Assembly: GCF_030815485.1 (NCBI RefSeq) | Contig: NZ_JAUSWV010000002.1 | Span: forward strand, 6,572,001 to 6,636,000 | Reading direction: 5' to 3' | Origin: Streptomyces rishiriensis | Lineage (GTDB): Bacteria; Actinomycetota; Actinomycetes; Streptomycetales; Streptomycetaceae | DNA length: 64,000 nt | Part shown: positions 60,535 through 64,000 of the stretch, piece by piece | Layout of the letters: each line of letters starts with the position of its first letter | Numbering within the stretch: position 1 is the stretch's first letter | Position numbers and translations under genes: made by a program | The notes under the pieces: model-generated | Databases searched by the model: none | Told to the model about the DNA's origin: nothing | Seen by the model: only the letters and a program-made list of their open reading frames with translations

Positions 60535-60563
60535 GCTTGACGGACGAGTAACAACCCGCCGTA

Positions 60564-61424
60564 ATGACCCCAAGTACCGACAAGGCCGGAGGAGGCCCCG
60601 TGGAGCAGGGCGCGCAGGGCTCCACCGGCACCGGGACCCCGGCCGTGCCGGGGGCCGAGGGCCGTGCCAGGGTGCCGGCGCAGTCGCGGGGGTCCGCCGG
60701 GTACGGCGAGGGCGCGGACCGGGAGAGATGCGGTCCGGCGGGCGCCGCGCGCGGTGAGCACACGCACAGCGAGACCCCCGTCCCGCACCCCCGGCCGGTG
60801 GTGCAGCGGGCCTCGGTGCGCGGCCAGATCCTCGACGCCCTGCGCACCGCGCTCGTCGCCGGCGAACTGCTGCCGGGGGAGGTGTACTCGGCGCCGGTCC
60901 TCGGAGAACGCTTCGGGGTCTCCGCCACGCCGGTCCGCGAGGCGATGCAGCAACTCGCGCTGGAAGGCGCCGTCGAGGTCGTCCCCAACCGGGGCTTCCG
61001 GGTGATCGTGCGGGGCGCCCGCGAACTGGCCGAGCTGGCCGAGGTGCGCGCGCTGATCGAGGTTCCGGTGATGCTGCGGCTCGCCCGTACGGTGCCCGCC
61101 GAGCGCTGGGCGGAGCTGCGGCCGGTCGGCGAGGCGAGCCTGCGCGCGGCGGCCTCCGGCTGCCCGGCCGCCTACGCGGAGGCCGATCGCGCCTTCCATC
61201 GGGCGGTGCTCGTCCTTTCCGGCAACGAGCAGTTGGCCGGCGTCGCCGAGGATCTGCACCGGCGCTCGCAGTGGCCGCTGGCCGGCGGGTCGGTGCGACG
61301 CGGGCGGGCGGATCTCATGGCCGACGCGGCGGAGCACATCGTGCTGCTGGACGCGTTGACGGCGGGCGAGCCGGACCGCGCCCAGGCGCTGATACGCGGG
61401 CACTTCACCGGCCCACGCGGCTGA
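60564..61424 (+). CDS. GntR family regulator (FadR/FCD type)
   Basis: A 286-residue regulator. About 80 low-complexity Gly/Ala/Pro residues precede the winged helix (VRGQILDALRTALVAGELLPGEVYSAPVLGERFGVSATPVREAMQQLALEGAVEVVPNRGFRV). The FCD ligand domain follows (ELAEVRALIEVPVMLRLAR, AYAEADRAFHRAVLVLSGNEQL, DLMADAAEHIVLLDALTAGEPDRAQALIRGHF), with the Asp/His metal-site residues of FCD. Sensors of this class bind carboxylic acids. The start could also be further in, because the N-terminus is not conserved in kind. Divergent from the FhuF-like gene (120 bases). Confidence 0.9.
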   Translation: MTPSTDKAGGGPVEQGAQGSTGTGTPAVPGAEGRARVPAQSRGSAGYGEGADRERCGPAGAARGEHTHSETPVPHPRPVVQRASVRGQILDALRTALVAGELLPGEVYSAPVLGERFGVSATPVREAMQQLALEGAVEVVPNRGFRVIVRGARELAELAEVRALIEVPVMLRLARTVPAERWAELRPVGEASLRAAASGCPAAYAEADRAFHRAVLVLSGNEQLAGVAEDLHRRSQWPLAGGSVRRGRADLMADAAEHIVLLDALTAGEPDRAQALIRGHFTGPRG

Positions 61425-61530
61425 GTCGACCCTGCCGGGCCGGGTCGCGGCCCTGCCGCCCCTGCCCCACCTTCCTCGTGGGCAGGCGAAGGCGCCGCCT
61501 CGCCCACCCGCCTCCCGGTGAGGCCCGCTC

Positions 61531-62316
61531 TCAGACTCCGGTCGGGCTGGGTGTCGGCGGTGGCGCCAACTGCCGTGCCAGCCACGTCGGTACGCCGCCC
61601 AGCAGCCGGAACAGCCGTCGTGCCTCCTCCCGCAGGCGTGAGGCCTCCGGCTCGACCTCCGCGTCCGCCAGCGAGGCGAGCGCCGGGGCGGTTCCGACCA
61701 GGTAGCCCAACTCCTCGCGGATGCGCAGGGATTCGGCGAAGCCGTGCCGGGCCTCCGCCACCTCGCCGTCGCGCAGGGCGAGTCCGGCGAGGTGGCGCCA
61801 GGTGAAGGACAGCAGCAGCGAGTCGGAGTGGGCCGCGGCGGCCGTGTGGGCGCGCCGGTAGGCGGCCCTCGCGGACTGCGGGGAGCGCGAGATGTTCTCC
61901 GCGAGCAGGCCCCGGCGGAAGTCCAGCAGTGCCCGCCCGGGCGCGTCCGGCGGGATCAGCGCCGCCGCCCGGCCGAGCGCGGCCCGTGCCTCGTCCACCC
62001 GGTCGCGCACACCGTGCAGGGTGGCCGCGTAGGCGAGTTGTCCTCGTTCGCAGGCGGCCGCGCCGCGTTCCTCGTCGTCGTGGGCCAGAGCCTCCGCCGT
62101 ACGCAGCGCGTCCTCGGCGTCCTGCCAGCCCTGCTCGGTGTACAGGCACCGTTCCACGAGCAGCGCGGCCCGCTGGATCGCGGCCGCCGCGTCGTCCGGT
62201 GGGAGCAGCGCCGCCGCGTCGGCCCAGCAGGCGCGCGAACGCAGCCGCCATACCGCGGTCTGGAGGGGATCGTCACCTGAGGTCGTTCCGGTACCAGACA
62301 TGGCGGTGTACGCCAC
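61531..62316 (-). CDS. TPR-like helical hypothetical protein
   Basis: A 261-residue, Ala/Arg-rich, all-helical protein. Repeated 30-40 residue helix pairs (AAIQRAALLVERCLYTEQGWQDAEDALRTAEALAHDDEERG, DRVDEARAALGRAAALIPPDAPGRALLDFRRG, SARAAYRRAHTAAAAHSDSLLLSFTWRHLAGLALRDGEVAEARHGFAESLRIREELG) resemble tetratricopeptide units, so protein binding is likely. No signal peptide. The GTG at 62316 is chosen because GGAGGG lies 5 bases upstream; ATG 62301 is an alternative. Function unknown. Confidence 0.85.
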   Translation of the reverse strand: MAYTAMSGTGTTSGDDPLQTAVWRLRSRACWADAAALLPPDDAAAAIQRAALLVERCLYTEQGWQDAEDALRTAEALAHDDEERGAAACERGQLAYAATLHGVRDRVDEARAALGRAAALIPPDAPGRALLDFRRGLLAENISRSPQSARAAYRRAHTAAAAHSDSLLLSFTWRHLAGLALRDGEVAEARHGFAESLRIREELGYLVGTAPALASLADAEVEPEASRLREEARRLFRLLGGVPTWLARQLAPPPTPSPTGV

Positions 62317-62485
62317 GTTGCCCTCCCCGAGCGCGCCGTCGAGCTTTGAGTGGTGGCCGCATCTCAGCACGAATCGCGGGGCCGGGCCAAGGGGGCGGGT
62401 GAAGGATTTCACAAAGTCGTGGGACTCCGCGCCCCGAAGGCTTCGACAGCTCGTGACCCAGGGGGTGACCGGTGCCGGTCCGGTG

Positions 62486-64000
62486 TCAGCTCATCCGCAG
62501 CGCAAGGAAGAAATCCAGCTTGTCCTCCAGCCGGGAGAGGTCGCGGCTCGTCAACTGCTCGATTCGCCCGACCCGGTAGCGCAGTGTGTTGACGTGCAGG
62601 TGCAGCCGGGACGCGCACCGGGTCCACGAACCGTCGCAGTCCAGGAACGCCTCCAGCGTCGGGATCAGCTCCGCGCGGTGCCGTCGGTCGTAGTCGCGCA
62701 GCGGGTCCAGGAGACGTGCGGTAAACGCTTTCCGCACATCGTCCGGGACGAACGGGAGCAGCAGCACGTGCGAGGCCAGTTCCTGGTGGCCGGCGGTGCA
62801 GACCCGGCCGGGGCGGGCGGCGGCCACGCGCCGGGCGTGCCGTGCCTCCTCCAGGGCCCCGCGCAGGCCCTCCGCCGAGTGCACGGCCGCGCTGACGCCC
62901 AGCGTGAGCCGTCCGTCGCCGTCGAGGCCCGACGACAGCGGCTCCCGGACGGCGGTCAGCAGCGCGTCGGCGAGGACGCCGGTCTCGGAGCCGTCGTGCT
63001 CGCTCGACACCGCCGGCAGCGGGACCAGGGCGATGGCCTCGTCGCCCGTGTGGGCCACGGCGATACGGTCGGAGGGTTCGGGTCCGGTGGCGAGCGGGTC
63101 GACCAGGATCTCCTCCAGGAGCGACTGGGCGACCGGGCCGGCCGCCGGCCCGCCGTCGTCCCACTCGACCCGGGCCACCACCACCTGCCAGTGCGGGGCG
63201 GCCCCCAGCCCCGGCAGCAGCACCGGCGCGGCCACCCGCAGGCGGGCCGCGATCTCGGCGGGGGCCGCGCCCGTCTGGACCAGCTCCAGCACCTCCTGCG
63301 CGAGCCGCCTGCGCACCGTGCGCGCGGCGTCCCGGCGGTCCCGCTCGACGGCGATCAGCTGGGTGACGCCCTGGAGCAGGTCGAGGCGCTCGTCCGCCCA
63401 GTCCCCGGCGTCCGCCTCGACGGCCAGCAGCCAGTCCGACAGGACGCTCTCGCGCACGTCCCGCGGTGCCTCTGCGGCCTGGGCGGCCTGTGCGGTGCGC
63501 GGGGCCTGCGGGGCGCGGCCGCCGCTGCGGATCGGGAAGAGCGAGTACGTCGCCTGGCCCATGATCACCCGGTGCGGTCCGCGCCGTCCGGTGCGGACGG
63601 CCGCCAGGTGCTCGGCCGCCAGCTTCGCGCAGGCCTCGGGCGGCAGCACCGGTCCGGTCGGCTTCGGGCCCGAGATCAGCCGTCCGGTGGGGGACAGGAC
63701 CCAGGCCCGCAGGTCCAGGTCGGAGCCGAGCAGGTCCAGGACCACGTCCGGGCCGCCGCCGGCCGGGCCCGAGATCATCATCCGGCGGTGCCGGTCCACG
63801 ACGGCCGCGAGATCCCCGGCGCGCTCGCCGGACACCTGCCGTACGACGTGCTCGGTGATCGTCGCGAAGGCCACCGACTCGTGCACCGCGAACAGCGGGA
63901 GACGGTGCCGGGCGCAGGCCACGGCCAGGTCCTCCGGAACGTCGCCCAGTTCCGCCTCGCCGGCCGCGAGCGCCGCCACCCCGGCCTGCACCAGGATGCG
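62486..64000 (-). CDS. PucR family transcriptional regulator (5' end outside window)
   Basis: At least 504 residues; the frame is open through the window end, so the true start lies beyond 64000. The N-terminal part (ITEHVVRQVSGERAGDLAAVVDRHRRM) and a central GGDEF-like domain (LEEARHARRVAAARPG) precede the C-terminal HTH_30 domain (ELIPTLEAFLDCDGSWTRCASRLHLHVNTLRYRVGRIEQLTSRDLSRLEDKLDFFLALRM). PucR regulators control purine, proline or amine catabolism. In Streptomyces a PucR gene often adjoins proline dehydrogenase, which would be outside this window. Confidence 0.92.
   Translation of the reverse strand, partial: RILVQAGVAALAAGEAELGDVPEDLAVACARHRLPLFAVHESVAFATITEHVVRQVSGERAGDLAAVVDRHRRMMISGPAGGGPDVVLDLLGSDLDLRAWVLSPTGRLISGPKPTGPVLPPEACAKLAAEHLAAVRTGRRGPHRVIMGQATYSLFPIRSGGRAPQAPRTAQAAQAAEAPRDVRESVLSDWLLAVEADAGDWADERLDLLQGVTQLIAVERDRRDAARTVRRRLAQEVLELVQTGAAPAEIAARLRVAAPVLLPGLGAAPHWQVVVARVEWDDGGPAAGPVAQSLLEEILVDPLATGPEPSDRIAVAHTGDEAIALVPLPAVSSEHDGSETGVLADALLTAVREPLSSGLDGDGRLTLGVSAAVHSAEGLRGALEEARHARRVAAARPGRVCTAGHQELASHVLLLPFVPDDVRKAFTARLLDPLRDYDRRHRAELIPTLEAFLDCDGSWTRCASRLHLHVNTLRYRVGRIEQLTSRDLSRLEDKLDFFLALRMS

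Noticed and set aside
1..64000. Biosynthetic gene cluster, prophage or conjugative element
   Set aside because: No polyketide or peptide synthetase modules, phage structural genes, integrase or att repeats were seen; DUF2637 alone does not indicate a plasmid.

Overview
The window is high-GC DNA with an actinomycete gene style: GTG and TTG starts, GTGA and ATGA overlaps, twin-arginine lipoproteins and many one-component regulators. AldO (alditol oxidase), DUF2637, PucR and TrmB/LuxR-type proteins of Streptomyces character make Streptomyces by far the most likely source. I saw no rRNA, tRNA or CRISPR array. About 50 genes are supported, most of them intact.

Layout. 1-270 is the frameshifted tail of an IS5-type transposase. 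466-6140 carries small accessory genes: an NmrA-like reductase divergent from an AraC regulator, a second AraC regulator facing a VOC protein, another VOC protein and a ThuA-like protein. 6309-7426 holds an isocitrate-lyase-like enzyme overlapped by a small secreted protein. 7917-24146 reads as a plant-polysaccharide (rhamnogalacturonan/arabinogalactan) locus: two LacI regulators, a 2-hydroxyacid dehydrogenase, a type B carboxylesterase, a large surface-anchored repeat protein, a secreted GH43-ricin enzyme, a PL4 rhamnogalacturonan lyase, a rhamnogalacturonan acetylesterase and a DUF2264 protein. Homocysteine S-methyltransferase lies inside it. LacI-type palindromes recur in its promoters; one 13-base site is identical upstream of the first LacI gene and between the lyase and the esterase.

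24442-29296 is a mosaic (VOC protein, second isocitrate-lyase-like enzyme, TetR, hexapeptide acetyltransferase, secreted EEP nuclease/phosphatase) separated by tandem repeats. 29485-30293 is a scar where a truncated ABC ATPase runs into a broken hypothetical gene. 30380-37944 is a sugar-import operon (binding protein, two permeases, GH2 beta-galactosidase) with a ROK regulator, followed by alditol oxidase and a divergent radical SAM protein with unusual cysteine spacing.

41224-64000 looks more like core chromosome: a sigma-like/zinc-finger/transmembrane/CBM2 fusion, RsgA, the Ada-AlkA/Ogt alkylation-repair pair, DUF456, a TrmB/LuxR regulator, a PP2C-like phosphatase, pyruvate oxidase, an XRE membrane protein, two secreted proteins, an RsbW-like kinase, DUF2637, an iron-regulated FhuF-like protein with a clear iron box, a GntR regulator, a TPR-like protein and a PucR regulator cut by the window end.

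An unusual trait of this genome is the number of short tandem or degenerate arrays in gene-free DNA (8, 6, 15, 16 and 24-25 base units), many built around a GGAAAC core.
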